A stretch of 64,000 nt of DNA from Bacteroides sp. 224 (GTDB taxonomy: Bacteria; Bacteroidota; Bacteroidia; Bacteroidales; Bacteroidaceae). Location: assembly GCF_010500995.1 (NCBI RefSeq), contig NZ_QVMK01000029.1:1-64000 (forward strand), written 5' to 3'. Each line of letters begins with the position of its first letter. Position 1 is the first letter of the stretch. The notes beneath the pieces were generated by a model. That model was given only the letters and a program-made list of their open reading frames with translations, did no database searches and was not told the origin of the DNA. The position numbers and the translations under genes are program-made. This document shows positions 15,151-23,165 of this stretch, one piece after another.

Positions 15151-15870
15151 ATGATAGAACTAATTCCAGCCATTGATATTATCGACGGAAAATGTGTACG
15201 CCTCTCTCAAGGAGATTATGCTTCCAAGAAGGTTTATAATGAAGACCCGGTGGAAGTAGCTAAAGAGTTTGAAGCAAATGGTATTTGTCGTTTACATGTA
15301 GTTGACCTTGATGGGGCAGCTTCTCATCATATCGTAAATTATCGAACACTGGAGCAGATAGCCTCTCGTACCTCTTTGATAATTGATTTCGGGGGCGGAA
15401 TAAAGAGTGATGAAGATTTGGTGCTCGCTTTTGATAATGGTGCCGAAATGGTTACAGTGGGTAGTTTAGCAGTAAAAAGTCCAGCGCTCTTTCAGAAATG
15501 GTTGGAGCATTATGGTAGCGGAAAAATTGTTTTAGGAGCTGATGTAAAGAATAAAATGATTGCCGTAAATGGATGGAAGGATGAAACGGCTCAGGAACTT
15601 TTCCCATTTCTGGGAGATTATATTCATAAAGGAGTGGAAAAAGTGATTTGTACAGATATCAGCAGAGATGGTATGTTGGAAGGACCTTCTATTGAATTGT
15701 ATAAAGAAATTCTTGAAGAATACTCCAATCTTTATTTAATAGCAAGCGGAGGCGTAAGTTGTATGGCCGATATAATAGCTTTGGATAAAGCAGGAGTCCC
15801 CGGAGTAATCTTTGGAAAGGCGCTTTATGAAGGACATATTACCATGAAAGAATTATATGATTACCTATAG
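15151..15870 (+). CDS. hisA: ProFAR isomerase (HisA)
   Basis: The protein has 239 residues with a phosphate-binding TIM barrel. The early catalytic Asp is in IPAIDIIDGKCVRL and the second is in CTDISRDGMLEGPS; the phosphate sites are in FGGGIKSDED and ASGGVSCMAD. It isomerises the aminoaldose ProFAR to the ketose PRFAR in histidine synthesis. It follows hisH and precedes hisF, its structural relative, in the same operon. Confidence 0.95.
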   Translation: MIELIPAIDIIDGKCVRLSQGDYASKKVYNEDPVEVAKEFEANGICRLHVVDLDGAASHHIVNYRTLEQIASRTSLIIDFGGGIKSDEDLVLAFDNGAEMVTVGSLAVKSPALFQKWLEHYGSGKIVLGADVKNKMIAVNGWKDETAQELFPFLGDYIHKGVEKVICTDISRDGMLEGPSIELYKEILEEYSNLYLIASGGVSCMADIIALDKAGVPGVIFGKALYEGHITMKELYDYL

Positions 15871-15941
15871 TCAGGAAACATATAGGATATTTATGGCAGT
15901 TCTAATCGTAAAAAGTAAACCATTAAAAAGTAAATAGAATT

Positions 15942-16697
15942 GTGTTAGCAAAAAGAATAATCTCCTGTTTAGATATAAAAGACGGGCAAACTGTAAAAGG
16001 AACAAATTTTGTAAACTTGCGTCAGGCAGGCGATCCTGTGGAGTTGAGCAAAGCCTATAGCGAACAAGGCGTTGATGAATTGGTTTTTCTGGATATCACT
16101 GCCAGTCACGAAGGGCGCAAAACCTTTACGGAGCTTGTTACTCGTATTGCTGCCAATATAAACATTCCATTTACTGTGGGAGGGGGTATAAATGAGTTAA
16201 GTGATGTAGATCGTTTGCTAAATGCAGGAGCCGATAAGGTATCAATAAATTCTTCGGCCATCCGGAATCCCCAACTGATTGATGAAATAGCTAAGCACTT
16301 TGGTTCTCAGGTTTGTGTATTGGCTGTAGATGCTAAGCAGACAGAGGAAGGATGGAAATGTTATCTTAACGGGGGGCGTTTGGAAACAGGCAAGGAATTG
16401 TTTGCTTGGACCTCCGAAGCTCAGGAGCGTGGAGCCGGCGAAATATTGTTTACCAGTATGAATCATGATGGGGTTAAAACCGGTTATGCCAATGAGGCGT
16501 TGGCCGAATTACATAATCGTTTGTCAATACCTGTCATAGCTTCCGGAGGAGCAGGAAAACCAGAACATTTCCGCGATGTGTTTACGCTCGGAAAAGCGGA
16601 TGCGGCACTGGCTGCCAGCGTTTTTCATTTTGGAGAAATAAAAATTCCGGATTTAAAATCGTATCTTTGCGCAGAAGGTATAAGTATAAGATTATAA
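15942..16697 (+). CDS. hisF: Imidazole glycerol phosphate synthase, cyclase subunit
   Basis: The protein has 251 residues starting at a GTG codon, which gives the conserved [20 protein letters not shown] with the first catalytic Asp. The second acidic site is in [14 protein letters not shown]; phosphate loops FTVGGGINE and [10 protein letters not shown] are present. HisF takes PRFAR and ammonia from HisH to make imidazole glycerol phosphate and AICAR. There are 71 bases between hisA and hisF with no visible signal. Confidence 0.95.
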   Translation: MLAKRIISCLDIKDGQTVKGTNFVNLRQAGDPVELSKAYSEQGVDELVFLDITASHEGRKTFTELVTRIAANINIPFTVGGGINELSDVDRLLNAGADKVSINSSAIRNPQLIDEIAKHFGSQVCVLAVDAKQTEEGWKCYLNGGRLETGKELFAWTSEAQERGAGEILFTSMNHDGVKTGYANEALAELHNRLSIPVIASGGAGKPEHFRDVFTLGKADAALAASVFHFGEIKIPDLKSYLCAEGISIRL

Positions 16698-16721
16698 TCC
16701 CTTTAAAACATAAATATAGAA

Positions 16722-17333
16722 ATGGATTTGGACTTTAATAAGATGAACGGACTTGTTCCGGCAATTATACAGGATGATAATACTTCTAAAGTATTGATGT
16801 TGGGCTACATGAATAAAGAAGCATTCGACAAAACTGTGGAAACCGGCAAAGTAACGTTTTTTAGTCGTACAAAGAACCGTTTGTGGACAAAAGGAGAGGA
16901 GAGTGGAAACTTCCTTCAGGTAGTATCTATCAAAGAAGATTGTGACAAAGATACGTTGCTTATTAAAGTAAATCCGGTGGGTCCGGTTTGTCATACAGGA
17001 ACAGATACCTGTTGGGGCGAAAAGAATGAAGAAGATATTCTATTCCTGAAGCATTTGCAGGAATTTATAAATAAACGCAAGGCGGAAATGCCGGAGAAAT
17101 CATATACAACAAGCCTTTTCGAATCCGGAATCAATCGTATGGCTCAGAAAGTAGGAGAAGAAGCTGTAGAAATGATTATCGAAGCAACGAACGGAACTGA
17201 TGAACGTATGATCTATGAAGGGTCTGATATGATTTATCATCTCATTGTAATGCTTACATCCAAAGGATATCGCATTGAAGATTTAGTAAAAGAGTTAATG
17301 GTGAGACATAGTGATTCATGGAAGAAACACTGA
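16722..17333 (+). CDS. hisI: Bifunctional PR-AMP cyclohydrolase / PR-ATP pyrophosphatase
   Basis: The protein has 203 residues in two parts. Residues about 1-105 are the zinc-dependent cyclohydrolase (MLGYMNKEAFDKT, SRTKNRLWTKGEESGN, DCDKDTLL, CHTGTDTCWG). The rest is the pyrophosphatase of the MazG-like fold (GINRMAQKVGEEAVEMIIEA and YEGSDMIYHLIVML). It performs the second and third steps of histidine synthesis. Its end overlaps the following ABC ATPase gene by 16 bases, so the latter is part of the same transcript. Confidence 0.95.
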   Translation: MDLDFNKMNGLVPAIIQDDNTSKVLMLGYMNKEAFDKTVETGKVTFFSRTKNRLWTKGEESGNFLQVVSIKEDCDKDTLLIKVNPVGPVCHTGTDTCWGEKNEEDILFLKHLQEFINKRKAEMPEKSYTTSLFESGINRMAQKVGEEAVEMIIEATNGTDERMIYEGSDMIYHLIVMLTSKGYRIEDLVKELMVRHSDSWKKH

Positions 17334-18037
17334 TTCGATATAAGAATGTAGAGATACATCAGCAGGAACACTGCGTATTGGAGAATGTAAATCTCCAATT
17401 AGGCAGAGGTGAGTTTATCTATCTGATAGGTAAGGTTGGAACAGGAAAGTCCAGTCTGCTGAAAACGATTTATGCCGAACTGGATATAGCTTCCGGAGAA
17501 GCAGAGGTTTTAAATTTTAACCTGAAGAAGCTTAAACGGAAACATATCCCTCAACTCAGACGTAAGTTAGGAGTAATATTCCAGGATTTTCAGCTGCTGA
17601 CAGACCGTACAGTTTATGACAATCTGATGTTTGTACTTAAAGCTACCGGCTGGAAGAATAAGAAATTGATGCAAGAACGCATAGAGTCAGTTCTTTTAGA
17701 AGTTGGTATGCAAAATAAAGGGTATAAAATGCCTAATGAACTTTCCGGAGGAGAACAGCAACGCATTGTGATAGCACGTGCCATATTGAACTCTCCCGAA
17801 ATTGTTTTAGCCGATGAACCTACCGGCAATCTGGATGTGGAAACAGGAAGATCCATAGCAGGTTTGCTGCATTCCATTTGTTTATCCGGTTCATCAGTAA
17901 TCATGTCTACTCATAATTTGCAGTTATTGAAAGAATTCCCGGGGAAAGTATATCGATGCGAAGGACACCGGATTTCGGATGTAACGGATGAATTTACCGA
18001 AAAAGGAAAATTAATAGATAATATTTTAACACAGTAA
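17318..18037 (+). CDS. ftsE: FtsE-like ABC transporter ATP-binding protein
   Basis: The protein has 239 residues with Walker A (GKVGTGKSS), Q-loop (FQDFQLL), signature (LSGGEQQR) and Walker B (VLADEPTGNLD) motifs, and the FtsE-like spacing. FtsE works with the membrane protein FtsX to regulate cell-wall hydrolases at division. No ftsX is next to it here. It overlaps hisIE and is 5 bases from lysC, a placement with no metabolic logic that I take as an operon habit of the group. A different transporter partner cannot be excluded. Confidence 0.8.
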   Translation: MEETLIRYKNVEIHQQEHCVLENVNLQLGRGEFIYLIGKVGTGKSSLLKTIYAELDIASGEAEVLNFNLKKLKRKHIPQLRRKLGVIFQDFQLLTDRTVYDNLMFVLKATGWKNKKLMQERIESVLLEVGMQNKGYKMPNELSGGEQQRIVIARAILNSPEIVLADEPTGNLDVETGRSIAGLLHSICLSGSSVIMSTHNLQLLKEFPGKVYRCEGHRISDVTDEFTEKGKLIDNILTQ

Positions 18038-18042
18038 CGAAA

Positions 18043-19359
18043 ATGAAAGTTTTAAAGTTTGGAGGAACTTCGGTTGGATCTGCTCAGAGAATGAAAGAAG
18101 TTGCCAAATTAATTACCGATGGTGAAAGAAAAATAGTAGTCCTTTCAGCAATGTCGGGGACAACAAATTCTTTGGTTGAAATTTCGGATTACCTGTATAA
18201 AAAGAATCCGGATGGTGCCAATGAGGTCATCAACAGACTGGAAGCTAAATACAGAGTCCATGTAGATGAGCTTTATACAACAGATGAGTATAAACAAAAA
18301 GGCCTTGAAATTATAAAATCTCATTTCGATTATATTCGTTCCTTCACAAAGGATCTTTTTACACTGTTCGAAGAAAAAGTAGTGTTGGCACAAGGCGAAC
18401 TTATCTCTACTGCTATGGTGAACAACTACTTGTTGGAGTCTGGCGTGAAATCGGTATTGCTTCCTGCCTTGGAGTTTATGCGTACTGATAAAAACTCGGA
18501 ACCGGATCCTATCTATATCAAAGATAAATTGCAGGTGCAACTGGAAATTAATCCGGATGCAGAAATATATATCACACAAGGATTTATATGCCGCAATGCG
18601 TATGGCGAGATAGATAACCTGCAACGTGGAGGCAGTGATTATACAGCCTCTTTGATTGGTGCCGCAGTGAATGCTTCCGAAATACAGATTTGGACTGACA
18701 TTGACGGTATGCATAATAACGATCCGCGTATTGTGGATAAAACAGCACCTGTCCGTCAGTTGCATTTTGAAGAAGCAGCAGAGCTTGCCTATTTCGGCGC
18801 GAAGATTCTGCATCCTACTTGTATTCAGCCAGCTAAATACGCTAATATTCCTGTACGTTTATTAAATACAATAGAGCCAACTGCTCCGGGAACATTAATT
18901 TCTAACGATACCGAAAAAGGAAAGATTAAAGCAGTAGCCGCAAAAGATAATATCATGGCTATTAAGATTAAATCAAGTCGCATGTTGCTGGCTCACGGTT
19001 TCCTTCGTAAAGTATTTGAGATCTTTGAAAGTTACCAAACTTCTATTGATATGGTTTGTACTTCCGAAGTAGGAGTTTCTGTTTCCATAGATAACCCTCG
19101 TCATTTAAATGAAATTGTAGATGATCTGAAAAAATACGGTACAGTTACAGTAGACACAGACATGTGTATTGTATGTGTAGTAGGTGATTTGGAATGGGAA
19201 AATGTAGGCTTCGAAGCAAAAGCGTTGGATGCCATGAGAGATGTTCCGGTTCGTATGATTTCTTATGGAGGAAGTAATTATAATATCTCTTTCCTGATTC
19301 GCGAATCTGATAAGAAAATTGCACTTCAATCTTTGAGTGACGTTTTGTTCAATAGCTAA
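18043..19359 (+). CDS. lysC: Aspartate kinase, monofunctional
   Basis: The protein has 438 residues. It starts with the typical KVLKFGGTSVGSAQRM, has LSAMSGTTNSL and GGSDYTASLIGAAV in the kinase domain, and C-terminal ACT domains (SSRMLLAHGFLRKVFEIFE and VCVVGDLEWE) for allosteric control by lysine or threonine. There is no homoserine dehydrogenase part. It makes aspartyl phosphate for lysine, threonine and methionine, and lies directly before lysA, which completes the lysine branch. Confidence 0.93.
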   Translation: MKVLKFGGTSVGSAQRMKEVAKLITDGERKIVVLSAMSGTTNSLVEISDYLYKKNPDGANEVINRLEAKYRVHVDELYTTDEYKQKGLEIIKSHFDYIRSFTKDLFTLFEEKVVLAQGELISTAMVNNYLLESGVKSVLLPALEFMRTDKNSEPDPIYIKDKLQVQLEINPDAEIYITQGFICRNAYGEIDNLQRGGSDYTASLIGAAVNASEIQIWTDIDGMHNNDPRIVDKTAPVRQLHFEEAAELAYFGAKILHPTCIQPAKYANIPVRLLNTIEPTAPGTLISNDTEKGKIKAVAAKDNIMAIKIKSSRMLLAHGFLRKVFEIFESYQTSIDMVCTSEVGVSVSIDNPRHLNEIVDDLKKYGTVTVDTDMCIVCVVGDLEWENVGFEAKALDAMRDVPVRMISYGGSNYNISFLIRESDKKIALQSLSDVLFNS

Positions 19360-19380
19360 CTATAATAATTGAAAAAGAAT

Positions 19381-20541
19381 ATGAAAGGAGCGTTTCCTGT
19401 AGAAAAGTTCAAGGATGTAAGAACACCTTTTTATTACTATGATACAAAGGTGCTGCGCGAAACTTTGAATACAGTAAATAAAGAAGCCGCAAAGTATGAA
19501 AAATTCAGTGTTCATTATGCGGTGAAAGCAAATGCTAACCATAAGGTCTTATCAATTATCAGAGAAAGCGGTCTTGGAGCCGATTGTGTGAGTGGTGGTG
19601 AAATACGTGCTGCCGTTAAAGCCGGAATTCCTGCCAATAAAATTGTTTTTGCAGGAGTAGGCAAAGCCGACTGGGAAATTAATTTAGGTTTGGAATATGG
19701 CATCTTCTGTTTCAATGTAGAGTCTATACCTGAACTTGAAATCATTAATGAACTTGCAGGCGTACAAGGAAAAGTGGCTAATGTGGCTTTCCGTATTAAT
19801 CCGAATGTCGGTGCTCATACACATGCAAACATTACTACCGGACTGGCTGAAAATAAATTCGGTATCAGTATGGGAGATATGGATAAGGTGATAGATGTAG
19901 CCCTTACGATGTCGAACATTAAGTTTGTCGGATTGCATTTCCATATTGGTTCCCAAATATTAGATATGAGCGATTTTGTGGCTTTATGTAATCGTGTGAA
20001 TGAACTTCAGGAAAAGTTATTTGCCCGTCAGATTATAGTAGAACATATCAATGTAGGAGGTGGATTAGGTATTGACTATAAACATCCTAACCGTCAATCT
20101 ATTCCGGACTTTGCTGCATATTTTGCTACGTATGCCCAGCACTTGAAGCTTCGCCCTCGACAGACGGTGCATTTTGAATTGGGAAGAGCCATTGTAGGTC
20201 AGTGCGGAAGCTTAATTAGTCGTGTACTTTATGTGAAGCAAGGAACCAACAAGCAATTTGCTGTGTTGGATGCCGGTATGACGGATCTTATTCGTCCGGC
20301 ATTGTATCAGGCCTTTCATAAAATAGAAAATATATCTTCGGAAGAACCTGTAGAGGCTTATGATGTGGTAGGACCTATTTGCGAATCTTCCGATGTATTC
20401 GGAAAAGCCATTGACCTGAATAAAGTAAAACGTGGAGATCTAATTGCTCTTCGTTCTGCCGGTGCTTATGGTGAGATTATGGCAAGTACTTATAACTGTC
20501 GCGAATTACCTCAAGGTTATACTTCGGAAGAATTTATTTAG
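19381..20541 (+). CDS. lysA: Diaminopimelate decarboxylase
   Basis: This is a fold-type III PLP enzyme. The PLP lysine is in HYAVKANANHKVLS, the phosphate-binding loop is in NVGGGLGIDYKH, and later motifs include ELGRAIVGQCG and GPICESSDVFG. I place the start at the ATG 19381 (386 residues); an in-frame TTG four codons earlier (19369) is possible but less likely. It converts meso-diaminopimelate to lysine. It is the last gene of the operon; a long inverted repeat follows (20562-20622). Confidence 0.93.
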   Translation: MKGAFPVEKFKDVRTPFYYYDTKVLRETLNTVNKEAAKYEKFSVHYAVKANANHKVLSIIRESGLGADCVSGGEIRAAVKAGIPANKIVFAGVGKADWEINLGLEYGIFCFNVESIPELEIINELAGVQGKVANVAFRINPNVGAHTHANITTGLAENKFGISMGDMDKVIDVALTMSNIKFVGLHFHIGSQILDMSDFVALCNRVNELQEKLFARQIIVEHINVGGGLGIDYKHPNRQSIPDFAAYFATYAQHLKLRPRQTVHFELGRAIVGQCGSLISRVLYVKQGTNKQFAVLDAGMTDLIRPALYQAFHKIENISSEEPVEAYDVVGPICESSDVFGKAIDLNKVKRGDLIALRSAGAYGEIMASTYNCRELPQGYTSEEFI

Positions 20542-20561
20542 ATTTTCTCTAAAATAAGTTG

Positions 20562-20622
20562 AACACAGAGACACAAAGACGCAGAGAATAATTAAAACTC
20601 CGCTTCTTTGTGTCTCTGTGTT
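20562..20622. terminator. Long inverted repeat after lysA, likely terminator
   Basis: AACACAGAGACACAAAGA (20562-20579) is perfectly complementary to 20605-20622, an 18-bp stem with a 25-base loop that itself partly pairs. It lies 20 bases after lysA. It contains repeated ACACAGAGAC-type units and lacks a long T tract, so it could also be a dispersed repeat. Confidence 0.5.
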
Positions 20623-20672
20623 TATACTTCAGTATTATTAGGCTCGATAATGAATCGTAATCTTTATCTAAG

Positions 20673-20696
20673 TTTGTTCGGTGTTTTGTGAACAAA
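20673..20696. promoter_or_regulatory. Inverted repeat in the ferritin promoter region
   Basis: TTTGTTC (20673-20679) and GAACAAA (20690-20696) are perfect 7-bp arms with a 10-base spacer, about 50 bases upstream of the ferritin start. It could be an operator for an iron or oxidative stress regulator; the regulator is not known. Confidence 0.4.
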
Positions 20697-20746
20697 GGAT
20701 CTTGTGATTTGTTAATCTACATATAACACTTAAAAAGAAAAAGATT

Positions 20747-21226
20747 ATGATCTCAAAAAAACTACAAGATGCGATTAATATGCAAATTAATGCAGAGATG
20801 TGGTCTGCAAACCTTTATTTGTCAATGTCATATTATTTAGCAAAAGAAGGATACACCGGGTTCGCGTCATGGATGAAAAAGCAATCTCAAGAAGAAATGG
20901 AACATGCTTATAAATTGGCCGATTACCTGATTGACCGTGAAGGCACTGTGAAACTTGATAAGCTGGATGTTGTTCCAACCGGTTGGGGAACTCCCCTCGA
21001 AGCTTTCGAACATACCTTTGAGCATGAGAAAAGAGTCTCTGAAATGATTAATAAACTTGTAGAAATGGCAGAAAATGAGAAAGACTATGCCACACAAGAC
21101 TTTTTATCCTGGTTTGTAAATGAGCAAGTAGAAGAAGAAGCTACAGCACGCAGCATTGTTAAGAGAATAAAAATTGCAGGTGATGCAGGGCTTTATTTTG
21201 TGAATAATGAGCTTGGTGCAAGATAA
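20747..21226 (+). CDS. ftnA: Ferritin, iron storage
   Basis: The protein has 159 residues of a non-haem ferritin. The ferroxidase centre residues are Glu17 (NAEMWSANLYLSM), Glu50 and His53 (SQEEMEHAYKLADY), and there is an EEATARSI motif with further carboxylates near residue 130. It stores iron as ferric oxide inside a 24-subunit shell in the cytoplasm and limits oxidative damage. It is monocistronic, between the inverted repeat at 20562-20622 and the terminator at 21264-21285, with an inverted repeat in its promoter. Confidence 0.93.
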   Translation: MISKKLQDAINMQINAEMWSANLYLSMSYYLAKEGYTGFASWMKKQSQEEMEHAYKLADYLIDREGTVKLDKLDVVPTGWGTPLEAFEHTFEHEKRVSEMINKLVEMAENEKDYATQDFLSWFVNEQVEEEATARSIVKRIKIAGDAGLYFVNNELGAR

Positions 21227-21263
21227 AAACAATGTACTGTATTAAAGGCAGTATTAAATAATG

Positions 21264-21285
21264 AAGGGATCTATTCGGATCCCTT
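21264..21285 (+). terminator. Bidirectional hairpin between ferritin and GH28 genes
   Basis: AAGGGATC (21264-21271) pairs with GATCCCTT (21278-21285) over a 6-base loop, between two converging genes. Confidence 0.65.
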
Positions 21286-21307
21286 TCATCGTTTGTATCT
21301 AACTGTA

Positions 21308-22711
21308 TTATTGCTCAATTAATTCTTCATTAATATATAAATTCTTGAAAGTGAGATCTTTCACTTTTCCATCTATTCTGTTTGTGCCTTTTTTGACGTT
21401 ATTAAAATGGCAATCTTCCACACTTACATTATAAACGCTTTCAGAATCATCCAAGCCGATAATAAGTACTCCAAGATCACTTTTCTCGCAGGTAACATTT
21501 TTGAGATGCACATTTCTTACAGTAGGGGTGAAGCCCCGTTTGCAATTCTCGCGATTCTCATATTGCAGATTGATCCTTAATACAGCTTCGCGACATTGTC
21601 CAACAGTAACATTGCGTACAAATACATTTTCTATTAATCCTCCACGGCAAGTACTTGTTTTGATGCGGATAACGCGATCAAGTAAAGGACTGTCCATTTG
21701 GCAATTCTCGACAAATAAATTGCGATACCCCCCTGAAATCTCACTTCCGATTACTACACCGCCATGTCCATTTTTCATTTGACAGTTGCGTACAATAATA
21801 TTTTCGCTTGGGATATTCCATTTACGACCATCTGCATTCCTGCCCGATTTAATAGCAATACAATCATCACCTGTATCAAAAATGCAGTTCTCTATAAGGA
21901 CATTTTTACATGATTCAGGATCGCATCCGTCTCCGTTAGGTCCTCTATTGAAGATATTCACTCCACGTACAATTAAGCTCTCGCAAAATAGAGGATGGAT
22001 TACCCAGAACGGAGAGTTTAAGAGGGTCACATCTTCAATTAAAACAGTATGGCAAGAGTATAGATTGATTAATTGTGGACGGAGGCCATCTTCGGGTGTC
22101 ATTATTCTCTTATAGATGGGGGCAAAGGTTTCTGCATACATTAAAAGCTTTTCACGTCCACCATTTCTTTGTGCTGTCATTCCCTCTTTCCAACCATATT
22201 TGGCAGCGCCACACATAGGCCACCATGTTTCCTTAGAGCCTTGCCCATCAATAGTTCCCTTTCCTGTGATGGCAATATTGGTTTCTCCATAAGCATATAT
22301 TAAAGGGCGGGCATTGTAACAGTCGACCCCTTCCCAACGAGTGACAACGGCCGGGAAATATAAATTCTGATTAGTGTCGAACTTTAAGGTAGCTCCTTCT
22401 TCTACATGGAGGTTCACATTGCTCTTCAGTGTGATAGGACCTGTATAAAAAGTGCCTTTAGGTACAAGCACTGTACCCCCTCCATTCTGATTACAAGTGA
22501 TGATTGCAAGATTAATGGCTTCATGACATGGCTCAGTAGGATTATCTGGAGTAGCGCCAAAGTCGATGATATTGTATACCTTTTTAGGAAAGGATGTTCT
22601 TTTGATTTGCTTTTCGATTTTAGCGCTTTCTTTGAATGCTTTATCAATAGGATTAGCCCAGGAGATGATACAGAATAATAATAGGAGTAATGTTACAGAT
22701 GTTTTCTTCAT
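21308..22711 (-). CDS. GH28 polygalacturonase-like pectinase
   Basis: The protein has 467 residues with a signal peptide (TLLLLLFCIISWA). The four GH28 catalytic motifs are visible: GPNGDGCDPESC, DTGDDCIAIKSG, KNGHGGVVIGSE and VIRIKTST. It would hydrolyse galacturonosyl linkages, probably of rhamnogalacturonan or homogalacturonan fragments, in the periplasm. It stands alone but lies near the arabinan locus, and arabinan is a pectin side chain, so the two may serve the same diet. About 210 bases upstream of its start is a three-unit palindrome array (22922-22985). Confidence 0.9.
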   Translation of the reverse strand: MKKTSVTLLLLLFCIISWANPIDKAFKESAKIEKQIKRTSFPKKVYNIIDFGATPDNPTEPCHEAINLAIITCNQNGGGTVLVPKGTFYTGPITLKSNVNLHVEEGATLKFDTNQNLYFPAVVTRWEGVDCYNARPLIYAYGETNIAITGKGTIDGQGSKETWWPMCGAAKYGWKEGMTAQRNGGREKLLMYAETFAPIYKRIMTPEDGLRPQLINLYSCHTVLIEDVTLLNSPFWVIHPLFCESLIVRGVNIFNRGPNGDGCDPESCKNVLIENCIFDTGDDCIAIKSGRNADGRKWNIPSENIIVRNCQMKNGHGGVVIGSEISGGYRNLFVENCQMDSPLLDRVIRIKTSTCRGGLIENVFVRNVTVGQCREAVLRINLQYENRENCKRGFTPTVRNVHLKNVTCEKSDLGVLIIGLDDSESVYNVSVEDCHFNNVKKGTNRIDGKVKDLTFKNLYINEELIEQ

Positions 22712-22921
22712 GATATTCTAAATTTGATATTAGTAATTACAAAAATACAGTTGATAATTGATAACAATATGTATATTTTGACAGAATGAGTGTTATAATT
22801 GGTTTTTCCATCCCTATATTGGTGTCTTCCTGTTTCTTTCATATAATCTTATCTAAGGTTTCATTTGTTCAAAGAAAAAGAAACTGCTGTATGATTCTGT
22901 CTTTAGCCGATCAAAGAGTAG

Positions 22922-22985
22922 ATGACACCCGGGTGTCATGGTATACGACACCCCCATGTCGTAGTATGCGATACCCGGGTGTCGT
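22922..22985. repeat. Three 18-bp palindromes at 23-bp period
   Basis: The units are ATGACACCCGGGTGTCAT (22922-22939), ACGACACCCCCATGTCGT (22945-22962) and GCGATACCCGGGTGTCGT (22968-22985). Starts are exactly 23 bases apart, with 5-base spacers GGTAT, AGTAT and CGAAT. The first is a perfect palindrome. No fourth unit is seen on either side. Confidence 0.85.
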
Positions 22986-23090
22986 CGAATTAAGCATTCG
23001 ATGAAAATATATTTTTATTGGATAGTGTGAGAAGACGCTAAGGGAATAGTCAAATAAAATAAGGTGAGAAGTGATTTCCTAAATAGAAAA

Positions 23091-23133
23091 GTGAGGTAAA
23101 GTTAGGCGTTTACTTCACCTATCTTTACCTCAC
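23091..23133. terminator. Inverted repeat just downstream of transketolase
   Basis: GTGAGGTAAAG (23091-23101) pairs with CTTTACCTCAC (23123-23133). It lies about 30 bases beyond the minus-strand tkt stop codon and probably ends that transcript. A related AAATAAGGTGAG copy lies nearby at about 23068. Confidence 0.55.
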
Positions 23134-23165
23134 CTTATTTACTTTAAGTTATCTAAACTTAATCT

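Noticed and set aside
19369..19381. TTG start for lysA
   Set aside because: It adds only four residues, while an ATG at 19381 is in frame and fits the family start.
20562..20622. Insertion sequence terminal repeats after lysA
   Set aside because: The 18-bp arms enclose only 25 bases, with no transposase or target duplication, so a terminator or simple repeat is the better reading.
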